35,877 nucleotides of DNA from Bordetella parapertussis (GTDB lineage Bacteria; Pseudomonadota; Gammaproteobacteria; Burkholderiales; SG8-39), in NCBI GenBank assembly GCA_945897475.1, contig CAMDFL010000027.1, positions 1 through 35,877 of the forward strand. Direction: 5' to 3'. A program made the position numbers and the translations under genes. Each line of letters opens with the position of its first letter. The first letter of the stretch is position 1. The notes under the pieces are model-generated. The model worked only from the letters and a program-made list of their open reading frames with translations. It had not been told where the DNA came from and made no database searches. Positions 1-6,756 of the stretch are shown piece by piece.

Positions 1-40
1 CGACCCGGCTTGAGCAACCAAATACGAGTGCATAAGCAAG

Positions 41-1015
41 CTAATTCGGACTGATTTTTCTGATTTCCATGACCCGCTTCCAGCGGACCATCTCGCCGGT
101 GATTCTGTCGCGCATTTGATCCGGCGACGAAGGCGAGGCTTCGCCACCAAGATTGGCCAGTTGCGCTCGCACCTCGGGTGATTTGAGCATGGCGCCCACC
201 TCTCTATTGAGTCGGTCGATGATCGGCCGCGGCGTGCCTGGCGATGTGGCAAGGCCGAGCCAGGAACCGAAATCAACACCGGGCACGGTATCGGCCACGG
301 TGGGCACGTCGGGAAGCGGCGAGTAGCGTCCGGCGGTCGACACGGCAAGCGCGCGCATCTTGCCGCCCTTCACTTGAGGCAAGGAGAAGGTCGCGGTCTC
401 CACCATGGCATCAATACGGCCGCCGAGCAGATCAATCATTGCCTGGGCCCCGCCCTTGAAGGTCACGCCCACCATATCCACCTTGGCCTCGATCTGTATC
501 AACTCACCCAGCAAGCGGTGAGCACTCGCGGGGCCGGCGATGGCATAGGTCACCCTGCCCGGCTGCGCCTTGGCGCGGGCTAACAACTGCTCGAAGCTGC
601 GCGCCGGTGAGTCGGCGGCCACCGTAATCAACATCGGATACGAAGTGACGGTGGACACCATGGAGAAATCATTCACCGCGTCGTAAGGCATTTTTGCCGT
701 CATCACCGCGGCAATCGGATGCCCGGAGGTAAGTAACACCAGGTTGTAACCATCGGGGGATGCCCTTGCGACGGCCTCATTGGCGATGATGCCGCCCGCC
801 GTCGGCTTGTTAATGGGAACAACAGGTTGGCCCAGGCGTTTCGCCAGTTGATCGGCCACCAAGCGACTCACCAGGTCCGAGCTGCCGCCCAAAGCAAAGC
901 CAATCAAGAACTGGATGGGCTTGGTGGGATAGTCCTGCGCGAGAAGCGGCGCCGACAATGTCATCGAGACTGCCAGGGAGGCAAAGCTGCAGCCCATACG
1001 CTTGAGACTTCTCAT
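41..1015 (-). CDS. Bug/TctC-family periplasmic substrate-binding protein
   Basis: Periplasmic receptor of the Bug (TctC) family, which binds small carboxylates or aromatics for tripartite tricarboxylate-type uptake or sensing. The 324-residue protein begins with a basic stretch and hydrophobic signal peptide ending near ALLAQ-type residues (about 1-27). The family's YPTKPI motif follows, then a glycine-rich ligand loop and the SPDGY motif near residue 90. The ATG at 1015 is preferred over an upstream in-frame codon at 1051 because AGGA lies just upstream and the signal peptide then starts correctly. It is the last gene of a minus-strand group with two VOC proteins and a crotonase, so its ligand may be the substrate of that pathway (inference). 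No TctA/TctB membrane genes are in the window, which is usual for orphan Bug receptors. Confidence 0.9.
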   Translation of the reverse strand: MRSLKRMGCSFASLAVSMTLSAPLLAQDYPTKPIQFLIGFALGGSSDLVSRLVADQLAKRLGQPVVPINKPTAGGIIANEAVARASPDGYNLVLLTSGHPIAAVMTAKMPYDAVNDFSMVSTVTSYPMLITVAADSPARSFEQLLARAKAQPGRVTYAIAGPASAHRLLGELIQIEAKVDMVGVTFKGGAQAMIDLLGGRIDAMVETATFSLPQVKGGKMRALAVSTAGRYSPLPDVPTVADTVPGVDFGSWLGLATSPGTPRPIIDRLNREVGAMLKSPEVRAQLANLGGEASPSSPDQMRDRITGEMVRWKRVMEIRKISPN

Positions 1016-1087
1016 GGCTTTCCTTTCAACAACATCGATCAGTAAAATCACATTGCAAAAAATTTAAGTGTGCACTGCAAGACAAAC

Positions 1088-1645
1088 CTAGCGGGCAGCG
1101 CCGCCGCCATCGAAAAGCATTTTCATTTCCGACTCCCATTTCTCGCGCGTTTGGAAGCTCGGGTCGCCAAGGATCATCTCGTAGGTTTGCTTGCGCAAAG
1201 TCTGCGCCGGCAATGTGAGATCGAGCGGCCGTCCATAGGGCTGGCCAACATGCCATGGTGTCGGCACGTAGAGCTCAATGCGATTGCCTTCGGGGTCGTG
1301 AAAATAAATGCTCCAGGCATTGCCATGATTTCGAGGCGCGAGTTCCTTGACGCATTCGGCAAGCAGCAGCGAATAAAACACGCGCAAATGCTCCAGATCA
1401 TCGACCAGGAAGGAAATCTGATTGATGATGGTTCCCATTTCGGGTGAACGCCCCGAAGCCAATACCACCTGATGATGTTCGGCGGGATCACGGCTAAGAA
1501 ATGCGATTTCCCCGCCGCGGTAATAGGGGCCGCGATCAGTCAGCACCAGACCAATGACCCTGGTATAAAAATCGATCATTCGATCCAGATCGATCACTTG
1601 AAAGCCCAAGTGAGTCAATTGCGCGTTTGGCGGACGATTAAACAT
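1088..1645 (-). CDS. VOC-family (glyoxalase/extradiol dioxygenase-like) protein
   Basis: Vicinal-oxygen-chelate fold protein of about 185 residues. The three likely metal ligands are visible: the His of THLGF near the N-terminus, a His in the EHHQVV segment, and the Glu of NRIELY in the second half. The PTPWHV motif near the C-terminus is typical of catechol 2,3-dioxygenase-like VOC proteins acting in aromatic catabolism. It is a clear paralogue of the protein at 2512-3066, sharing long identical stretches around DRGPYYRGGEIAF and NHGNAWS. I chose the ATG at 1645 because it matches the paralogue's N-terminus; a GTG at 1672 is possible, and neither has a good ribosome binding site. The exact reaction (ring cleavage, glyoxalase or other) cannot be told from sequence. 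Confidence 0.88.
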   Translation of the reverse strand: MFNRPPNAQLTHLGFQVIDLDRMIDFYTRVIGLVLTDRGPYYRGGEIAFLSRDPAEHHQVVLASGRSPEMGTIINQISFLVDDLEHLRVFYSLLLAECVKELAPRNHGNAWSIYFHDPEGNRIELYVPTPWHVGQPYGRPLDLTLPAQTLRKQTYEMILGDPSFQTREKWESEMKMLFDGGGAAR

Positions 1646-1711
1646 GGCTGGTGAAAAAAGCGCAAATACCACAGTTGCTAACGAAAATCATGGCGCACAC
1701 CCTATCGATCC

Positions 1712-2512
1712 TCAAGTTTTCCATTGCGGCTTTCGCTTGCCGATGAATGAATCGATGCCCTCTGCCGCATCGGGCAAACCCAGATTACAAGCCATGGCGG
1801 CGCCGGTGCCTTCGTAAGCGTCCTGCATGCCCTCCTCTATCTGGCGGTAGAACGCCGCCTTGCCAAGAGCCAGGACAGCGGGGCTTTTCGAGGCGATCAT
1901 CGCCGCAAATTTAGTCACTTCGGCGTCAAGCTCGGCCGCCGTCACCGCGCGGTTAATCAAACCCCACTGGAGGGCGGTGTCCGCTGTGATCGTCTCGCCG
2001 GTAAAGAGCATTTCCAGGGCGCGCTTGCGTCCAAGGTTACGCGCCACGCCAACCGCCGGTGTCGAACAGAAAACACCTACGTTCACCCCTGGCAATGCAA
2101 ACACCGCATCGCTTGCGGCCACCGCCAGATCGCACATCGATACCAGTTGACATCCCGCAGCGGTGGCAATGCCATGAACCTTGGCGATCACCGGTTGCGG
2201 CAGACGCGTCAAGGCCAACATCATGCGGCTGCAATCATCGAAGAGTTTCTTTCCCCAGGATTCATCCGCGCTGTTCGCACGCATCTCCTTCAAATCGTGG
2301 CCGGCGCAAAATCCCCTGCCTGCCCCCGCCAGCACCACCACGCGCGCGCTCCTGTCGCGCGCCAGCAGGTCGATATGGCCGTGCAGGGCGGCAATCATCT
2401 CCATTGACAGCGGATTGAAGCGCGCGCCGCGATTGAGGGTAAGCGTAACGATGCCCTCGTCCTGTGCAGCATGGGTTCGCAATACCAGGGCCGCATCGGC
2501 GGAATCGATCAT
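1712..2512 (-). CDS. Enoyl-CoA hydratase/isomerase family protein, ECHDC3-like
   Basis: Crotonase-fold protein of 266 residues that should bind an acyl-CoA. The two oxyanion-hole segments are visible (GRGFCAGHDL near 70 and HGIATAAGC near 115). The residues that are the catalytic glutamates in classical enoyl-CoA hydratases look replaced: GCQ instead of GCE, and LPG instead of QPE. This pattern, with the VGVFCSTP stretch, resembles the ECHDC3 subgroup, whose chemistry is poorly defined. The start codon overlaps the stop of the upstream VOC gene (TAATG), so the two are probably translationally coupled. It may act on a CoA thioester formed after ring cleavage (inference). Confidence 0.9.
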   Translation of the reverse strand: MIDSADAALVLRTHAAQDEGIVTLTLNRGARFNPLSMEMIAALHGHIDLLARDRSARVVVLAGAGRGFCAGHDLKEMRANSADESWGKKLFDDCSRMMLALTRLPQPVIAKVHGIATAAGCQLVSMCDLAVAASDAVFALPGVNVGVFCSTPAVGVARNLGRKRALEMLFTGETITADTALQWGLINRAVTAAELDAEVTKFAAMIASKSPAVLALGKAAFYRQIEEGMQDAYEGTGAAMACNLGLPDAAEGIDSFIGKRKPQWKT

Positions 2513-3066
2513 TACGCGAGTTTCAATCGTTGGCTATCGATCCATTGCTCGCGCGGACAATGGCTTGGATCGTTCTTGATCATTTCCAGGGTCTGGGCAA
2601 GGATCACGTCCGAGGAGTCCGATAAATCGAATTTATTGGCGAAGGGCTGCTGCACATGCCAGGGCGTGGGAACGTAGACCTCGAGCCGATTGCCTTCCGG
2701 GTCGGGCCAATAAAGACTCCAGGCATTGCCGTGATTGATCGGGTCAAGACCCTGCTGGCCTTCGGCCGCGAACGCGGCGTAATAGGAGCGCAGGACTTCC
2801 AGGTCGGCCACAAGAAAGGATATCTGATTGATACTGGATTTTTCTCCGGCCGGCCGGCCCGAGGCAAACACCACTTGATGATGCTCGTCGGCCTTTCGGC
2901 TCATGAACGCAATTTCTCCGCCGCGGTAATAGGGCCCCCGGTCGGTGAGCATCAAGCCCAACATTCGCGAGTAATACTCGACCATCAGGTCCATGTCGCG
3001 AACGTAAATCCCCACATGGGTGATCTGGGCGTCGGGTCGTTTGGGATTATGTTTGGGATTATTCAT
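2512..3066 (-). CDS. VOC-family (glyoxalase/extradiol dioxygenase-like) protein
   Basis: Second VOC protein, 184 residues, first gene of the minus-strand group. The probable metal ligands are His of THVGIY, His in DEHHQVV and Glu of NRLEVY; the PTPWHV motif is also present. A GGAG sequence sits about 8 nt before the ATG. It is paralogous to the gene at 1088-1645 and the two bracket the crotonase, so the pair probably arose by duplication. They may form a heteromer or act on successive or isomeric substrates (inference). Divergence is strongest in the C-terminal 40 residues. The exact substrate is unknown. Confidence 0.88.
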   Translation of the reverse strand: MNNPKHNPKRPDAQITHVGIYVRDMDLMVEYYSRMLGLMLTDRGPYYRGGEIAFMSRKADEHHQVVFASGRPAGEKSSINQISFLVADLEVLRSYYAAFAAEGQQGLDPINHGNAWSLYWPDPEGNRLEVYVPTPWHVQQPFANKFDLSDSSDVILAQTLEMIKNDPSHCPREQWIDSQRLKLA

Positions 3067-3099
3067 GCGTGATTCTCCGTCATTGTCGCGGTTTTTATT

Positions 3100-3810
3100 T
3101 TATGCAGCCGCCTGCTTGCGCCAAAGAGTGTTCCCCTTGCTCTCTTTATCGATGCCATCGAGCAGCTTTTCGTGTTCGGTCAATTCCTCGGCGCTTGCCG
3201 CGAGCACACGCAGTGTCGGGCGGACCCCTGAATCATCACCCATGGAAACCAAGGCACTCGCAGGAGACTCCAAATCGATCGCCAGGCTGTCCTGACCGCG
3301 TGTCATAGAAATGTAGACATCGGCCAGCAAGGAGGCATCAAGCAAGGCGCCGTGCAAAGTGCGGTGGGAATTATCGATTTGATAGCGCTCGCAAAGCGCA
3401 TCCAGGGAATTTCGCTTTCCCGGGTGCAACTCACGCGCATGTTTCAAAGTGTCGAATACGCCGGCACAGTGTTGCGAGAAGGGCGGCAACTTCAGCCGCC
3501 CCAGCTCCGCGTCGAGAAACTCCACATCGAACGCCGCATTATGAATAATCACCTCGGCGCCCTCGACATAGCGCAACAGATCCTGCGCGATCTCTTCGAA
3601 CCTGGGCTTGTCGGCAAGAAACTCACTGGTAATACCATGCACCTTCAAGGCACCCTCTTCACTGTCGCGCCCCGGATTCACATAACGGTGAAAATGATTG
3701 TCGGTCAATCGGCGATTGAGAAGTTCCACGCAGCCGATTTCCAGGATGCGATCGCCCAAGCGGGCATTGAGGCCAGTGGTTTCGGTATCCAGGATGACTT
3801 GTCGGCTCAC
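3100..3810 (-). CDS. dnaQ: DNA polymerase III epsilon subunit (3'-5' proofreading exonuclease)
   Basis: Proofreading subunit of the replicative polymerase, about 236 residues, close to the usual 240. The DEDDh exonuclease motifs are intact: DTETTG at the N-terminus (Exo I), HNAAFDVEFLD near 95 (Exo II), and HRTLHGALLDASLLADVY around 145-165 (Exo III, catalytic His and Asp). The C-terminal tail should contact the polymerase alpha subunit. I place the start at GTG 3810, giving an N-terminus like that of known DnaQ proteins; a TTG at 3819 in the same frame is an alternative. Both lie inside a 14-bp tandem repeat, so the translation start is embedded in repeated DNA. Neighbours rnhA and a yafS-like methyltransferase match the E. 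coli gene neighbourhood. Confidence 0.96.
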   Translation of the reverse strand: MSRQVILDTETTGLNARLGDRILEIGCVELLNRRLTDNHFHRYVNPGRDSEEGALKVHGITSEFLADKPRFEEIAQDLLRYVEGAEVIIHNAAFDVEFLDAELGRLKLPPFSQHCAGVFDTLKHARELHPGKRNSLDALCERYQIDNSHRTLHGALLDASLLADVYISMTRGQDSLAIDLESPASALVSMGDDSGVRPTLRVLAASAEELTEHEKLLDGIDKESKGNTLWRKQAAA

Positions 3811-3876
3811 TTGATGCAACTCACTTTATACGACTCACTTTATGCAAGTCACTTGATGCGACTGGTTAAATACGAT
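3807..3876. repeat. 14-bp tandem repeat overlapping the dnaQ start
   Basis: Five consecutive 14-bp units, four of them similar and beginning TCACTT (3807, 3821, 3835, 3849), then a degenerate one at 3863. The array fills the gap between rnhA and dnaQ and covers both candidate dnaQ start codons and the ribosome-binding region. Copies differ at 2-5 positions, so the array is not recent or is under drift. Confidence 0.75.
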
Positions 3877-3890
3877 TCATTCGAGTCAGC

Positions 3891-4535
3891 TCAAACGGCA
3901 AGACTTTCCACGCCGCGATTGGCGAGCACGTCCGCGCGCTCGTTACCTGGGTGGCCAGCGTGGCCTTTGACCCAGTGCCAGCGCGCCGAATGGCCGCGCG
4001 CCAGTTCATCAAGTTTTTTCCACAGATCGACATTTTTCACCGGCTTCTTGTCAGCGGTAAGCCATCCGCGGCGTTTCCACGCGGGCAACCACTCGGCAAT
4101 GCCCTTTTGCACGTACTGCGAATCGGTGTAGACATTGATCTCGCAACGCTCCTTCAAGGATTCAAGAGCGCGAATCACTGCGGTCATCTCCATGCGATTA
4201 TTGGTGGTATCGAGCTCGCCGCCAAAAATTTCTTTTTCATGATCGCCAAAACTGAGGATCGCACCCCAACCGCCGCGCCCAGGGTTACCTTTGCAGGCGC
4301 CATCGGCATAGATGACAACCTGCTTGGTGCCGGACAACATATCTTTTACGTTCAAGGGGATTTCTTTAGCGTTCAAGGAGATTTCTTCAGCATTCAAGGA
4401 GATTTCTTCAGCGTTCAAGGAGATTTCTTCAGCCGTCAGGGCGATTTCTTCAGCCGTCAGGGAGATTTCTTCAGCCGTCAGGGCGATTTCTTCAGCCGTC
4501 AGGGCGATTTCTTCTGCCATCAAAGCGCGGTTCAT
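3891..4535 (-). CDS. rnhA: Ribonuclease HI with N-terminal heptad-repeat extension
   Basis: RNase HI cleaves the RNA strand of RNA-DNA hybrids. The C-terminal 149 residues form a complete enzyme with the four acidic active-site residues: Asp in [11 protein letters not shown], Glu in NNRMEMTA, Asp in YTDSQYV and Asp in NERADVLA. The open frame continues 65 residues further upstream through eight near-perfect 7-residue repeats of the type [14 protein letters not shown], encoded by a 21-bp tandem array. E. coli RNase HI is 155 residues, so the conventional start would be the ATG at 4340, but no good ribosome binding site precedes it or the ATGs at 4520 and 4535. The long form would add an acidic amphipathic helix with Ala and Ile spaced 3/4. 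It overlaps the end of the methyltransferase gene. The enzyme call is certain; the extension is not. Confidence 0.93.
   Translation of the reverse strand: MNRALMAEEIALTAEEIALTAEEISLTAEEIALTAEEISLNAEEISLNAEEISLNAKEIPLNVKDMLSGTKQVVIYADGACKGNPGRGGWGAILSFGDHEKEIFGGELDTTNNRMEMTAVIRALESLKERCEINVYTDSQYVQKGIAEWLPAWKRRGWLTADKKPVKNVDLWKKLDELARGHSARWHWVKGHAGHPGNERADVLANRGVESLAV
4350..4517. repeat. 21-bp tandem repeat, eight units, in frame with rnhA
   Basis: Eight uninterrupted 21-bp units (starts 4350, 4371, 4392, 4413, 4434, 4455, 4476, 4497). Two sub-types exist: four rnhA-proximal units contain GTTCAAGG or ATTCAAGG, and four distal ones contain CGTCAGGG or CGTCAGGA-like starts, so expansion happened at least twice. 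The period is a multiple of three and no unit carries a stop in the rnhA frame. The stop codon of the upstream methyltransferase (4492-4494) lies inside unit 7. Confidence 0.95.
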
Positions 4536-5268
4536 TCGTGCTTCGCGCAGCCAGGCCGCCGCGGCTTGCCGCGTTGCCGCGTTGCGCCACGGGCGCCAAT
4601 GCCTTGGCCGAGGTGCGCCATTCGCGCCAGCTTGGCATCACCAGGCGCATGCCCACGGTGCGCTTGATGGCTCGCACCACGTACGCGCCACCCGCTATCG
4701 GCCACCAGCGCTCGCCCGCCTTCTCCATGAATTTCCAGCGCTCGAGCCACTTGGCGCTCTTAAAGGGCGGCGCATAGCAACCGAAGCTCCCGCCACTATG
4801 CTCGAAGCTGAGCAACTTCAACCAATCGCGCAAACGAATCAGGCCGATCATCTTGCCGCGCCAGGGGTAGTGGTCGCTCTTGAACCCGAAGGCGTGCTTC
4901 GCGCCCCACAGCGATACGGGATTGAATCCCGAAATCACAATGGAGCCATCCGGCATCAATACGCGCTCGGCTTCGCGCAAAATCTGGTGCGCGTGCTCGC
5001 TGAACTCAAGCACATGCGGCAGCAGCACCAGGTCAACGCTGTTGCTCGCGATCGGCAATTCCCAAGGGCGCGAGCGCACCGAAGCTCCTTCCTCGACGCC
5101 GATGACGGTTTTGTGTGGGATGCGGTTCTCGCGCAGAAAATCGATTTCTGGCAGGCCTATCTGCAAGGCGTGGTAGCCGAAAATATCATCCACCGCGCTA
5201 TCGAACTGGGCTAGCTCCCAGTCGAGCACGTATTTCCCCTGCTCGCTATCAAACCATTGCGCCAACAT
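4492..5268 (-). CDS. SAM-dependent methyltransferase, YafS-like
   Basis: Class I (Rossmann) methyltransferase of 258 residues resembling E. coli YafS, which also lies next to rnhA and dnaQ. Visible elements are a SAM-binding core with [12 protein letters not shown], the acidic strand end [13 protein letters not shown], and a post-core [20 protein letters not shown] segment typical of UbiE/YafS-type Methyltransf_11 proteins. The canonical glycine-rich GxGxG loop is not obvious, as in other YafS-like proteins. GGAGG lies about 10 nt before the ATG. The last 15 residues are low-complexity and encoded by DNA entering the 21-bp repeat array, so the C-terminus may have been altered by repeat expansion. 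The substrate is unknown. Confidence 0.88.
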   Translation of the reverse strand: MLAQWFDSEQGKYVLDWELAQFDSAVDDIFGYHALQIGLPEIDFLRENRIPHKTVIGVEEGASVRSRPWELPIASNSVDLVLLPHVLEFSEHAHQILREAERVLMPDGSIVISGFNPVSLWGAKHAFGFKSDHYPWRGKMIGLIRLRDWLKLLSFEHSGGSFGCYAPPFKSAKWLERWKFMEKAGERWWPIAGGAYVVRAIKRTVGMRLVMPSWREWRTSAKALAPVAQRGNAASRGGLAARSTNEPRFDGRRNRPDG

Positions 5269-5606
5269 TGCCCGCGGGCCTCCGTTTCCAATCTACTGGA
5301 GCCATCATACCTCGCAAATTTCCCGAAAGCCCAGAGGCGAGCAAAACCTTCCGCAATATCCGCGAATGGAAAAATAAATTCTGATTTACTGCGAGGCCGC
5401 GAAGTGCGCGCGCGCAGCCAAATTGCTGCGCGCGCCGGGTTGGAGCGATCCATGGTGCTCAATCCAGGAGGCCCGGAGAGTGCCGCAGGTTTGGGCGACG
5501 CCGCTTCAGGTGCAGCAGGTTGCTGGGCGAATGCAGGCACTGTTGCGATCAGGAACACTGCAATTCACTGCAATGCAATGCGTTCGGATAATCTCGGTTT
5601 AGACAT
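5211..5606 (-). pseudogene. Possible broken gene for a small exported protein (in-frame TGA)
   Basis: An ATG at 5606 follows a strong ribosome binding site (GGGGGAG, 5 nt spacing). It begins a plausible Sec signal peptide: basic start with KPR and R, hydrophobic IAVFLIATV, then PAFAQQ. A TGA at 5565-5567 interrupts it before the hydrophobic core. After the stop the same frame continues for more than 110 codons into the methyltransferase gene, with an Ala/Pro-rich stretch. A 10-bp direct duplication (ATTGCAGTGA/ATTGCAGTGT on the minus strand) lies exactly at the stop. A GTG at 5558 could restart translation but would lack the basic n-region. It may be a decayed gene, or only chance. No homology is recognised. 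Confidence 0.3.
5408..5435. repeat. GC-rich inverted repeat (11-bp stem, 6-nt loop)
   Basis: GCGCGCGCAGC and its exact complement are separated by CAAATT. No T-run follows on either strand, so it is not a typical intrinsic terminator. It lies in the gap between the methyltransferase and the CADD-like gene, inside the frame of the possible broken gene. Confidence 0.6.
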
Positions 5607-5634
5607 ACGACTCTCCCCCAGGTGATTGAACAAC

Positions 5635-5662
5635 TCTCGAAAATACAATCTCGAAAATACCA
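5635..5662. repeat. 14-bp tandem repeat, two units
   Basis: Two adjacent copies of a 14-bp unit beginning TCTCGAAAATAC (5635 and 5649), differing at one or two bases near the end. They lie in the 5270-5830 intergenic region. Confidence 0.6.
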
Positions 5663-5720
5663 ATATTGACTCTCGCCGCTGGCGAGCACTGAGGTTTTTA
5701 CGCGATCTGGATTTGATTGT

Positions 5721-5737
5721 CTTCTAAAAATTAGAAG
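5721..5737. promoter_or_regulatory. Perfect inverted repeat, candidate operator
   Basis: CTTCTAA-AAA-TTAGAAG is a perfect 7-bp dyad 97 bp before the start of the CADD-like gene. TTGATT lies just upstream (5714-5719) and an AT-rich TAATAAAT stretch follows at about 5743, so the dyad could sit within a promoter, though the spacing between those elements is too long for a standard sigma-70 site. A repressor-binding role is inference. Confidence 0.35.
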
Positions 5738-5749
5738 CTTGGTAATAAA

Positions 5750-5813
5750 TACCCAATGAGAATATCCACTTAGTAGAATACCCGCTGAGTACCCACTGAG
5801 AATCCCCGCTTGG
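5750..5813. repeat. Imperfect short tandem repeat
   Basis: Four to five degenerate units of 11-16 bp built on TACCCAATGAGA, TACCCGCTGAG and TACCCACTGAGAA, directly upstream of the ribosome binding site of the CADD-like gene. Unit length varies, so the array has decayed or is only partly tandem. Confidence 0.45.
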
Positions 5814-5833
5814 CGGCCAACCGGAGTACTAAC

Positions 5834-6556
5834 ATGCCTGCAAGAACAAACGTCGTCGCACGACTCGACAAGGTGATTGATGATTTCTGCCTGAGAACAC
5901 GATTTTTCCGCGAACCCATGACAAAGGGCCGGGCAAAAATGTTCGTCATGCAGCACCGTCTCAACACGCGCCAGCGCAATTCAGTGTTGAAACTTAAAGT
6001 TGCCGCCAACTGCCCCGATTGGGACACGCGCATTCGTATTATCAAAGCATGCAGCGAGGAGGTCATCGCCGATCACGAGTACGGCGGTGGCCGTGCGCAT
6101 TGGGAGATCCTGGAAGAATTGGGGACACGCATCGGCATGAAGCGCAGCGATATCCGCGCCGCAAAACCCCTGCCCTCCACGCAAATCGCCTGGGCTGCAT
6201 GGGAAGGACTGATGGCAAACCGTCACTGGCTGGAGGGCATCGTCGCCAATACCTGCGCGGAGCGCGTCAATGTGCCGGGTTACGGCAGTGGGGTTATGAA
6301 ACGGCAGGGCTGGTTTGGCTTGGAGCGCAAGCGTTGGGAAAAATTATTCGGCCTTCCCAACGAGCAACTCGAGTTTTTTGAACTGCACGAAGCAGCCGAC
6401 ATCGCGCATTCGAATATGGGCTGGTTAGCGATTGATCGATTCGCCAAAGATCTGCGCATGGAGGATGCCGTTGTGGCGGCCTGCGAGACCAATCTTCATG
6501 TTTGGGAACACTACTTAAATGGCATTGCCTCGGGCGGCGATCAAATGAAGCAATAA
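5834..6556 (+). CDS. CADD/TenA-like heme-oxygenase-fold diiron oxidase
   Basis: All-alpha protein of 240 residues of the iron-containing heme-oxygenase-like (HDO) superfamily that includes PqqC, TenA and chlamydial CADD. The six ligand positions expected for a CADD-type diiron site are present with correct spacing: E82 and H89 (ExxxxxxH), E143, then H185, D189 and H192 (HxxxDxxH within HEAADIAH). From a remembered alignment to CADD, the residue at its sacrificial Tyr27 appears to be Arg26 here, and Tyr141 appears to be Ala142, so it probably does not make p-aminobenzoate in the CADD way. GGAG about 8 nt upstream supports ATG 5834 over 5810. In E. coli gloB lies between yafS and mltD; here this gene occupies that place. 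The substrate is unknown. Confidence 0.85.
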   Translation: MPARTNVVARLDKVIDDFCLRTRFFREPMTKGRAKMFVMQHRLNTRQRNSVLKLKVAANCPDWDTRIRIIKACSEEVIADHEYGGGRAHWEILEELGTRIGMKRSDIRAAKPLPSTQIAWAAWEGLMANRHWLEGIVANTCAERVNVPGYGSGVMKRQGWFGLERKRWEKLFGLPNEQLEFFELHEAADIAHSNMGWLAIDRFAKDLRMEDAVVAACETNLHVWEHYLNGIASGGDQMKQ

Positions 6557-6601
6557 CTCAGAAAAAACCGAATTCATTGGCGAAAACAGGCGAAATCTCG
6601 G

Positions 6602-6691
6602 CATTTCGTGAGTTTTCTTGAAATTTCGTGAAATTTCGAGCAGTTTCGTGCAGTTTCGTGTGATTTTCTACGGTTTTCTTCAGTTTCTCGC
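6602..6691. repeat. 10-bp periodic T-tract repeat, about nine units
   Basis: Nine consecutive 10-bp units such as CATTTCGTGA, AATTTCGTGA, AGTTTCGTGC and AGTTTCGTGT, each with a TTT or TTTT tract at the same place. The period matches one helical turn, so the DNA should be intrinsically bent. The array lies between the CADD-like gene and mltD, ending 65 bp before the mltD start. Confidence 0.85.
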
Positions 6692-6756
6692 TGAATCAAC
6701 TCGACAATAGAAATGATTGGTTGACCAGCCCCGCCCGAGTTGGCTACCATCCGCCG

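Noticed and set aside
4312-5214. A 300-codon plus-strand open frame with FKEISSA repeats opposite rnhA and the methyltransferase
   Set aside because: It is the antisense reading of the 21-bp array and the two real genes; the 21-bp period keeps several frames open and no domain or ribosome binding site is present.
5408-5435. GC-rich hairpin as an intrinsic terminator
   Set aside because: The stem is strong but no U-run follows on either strand.
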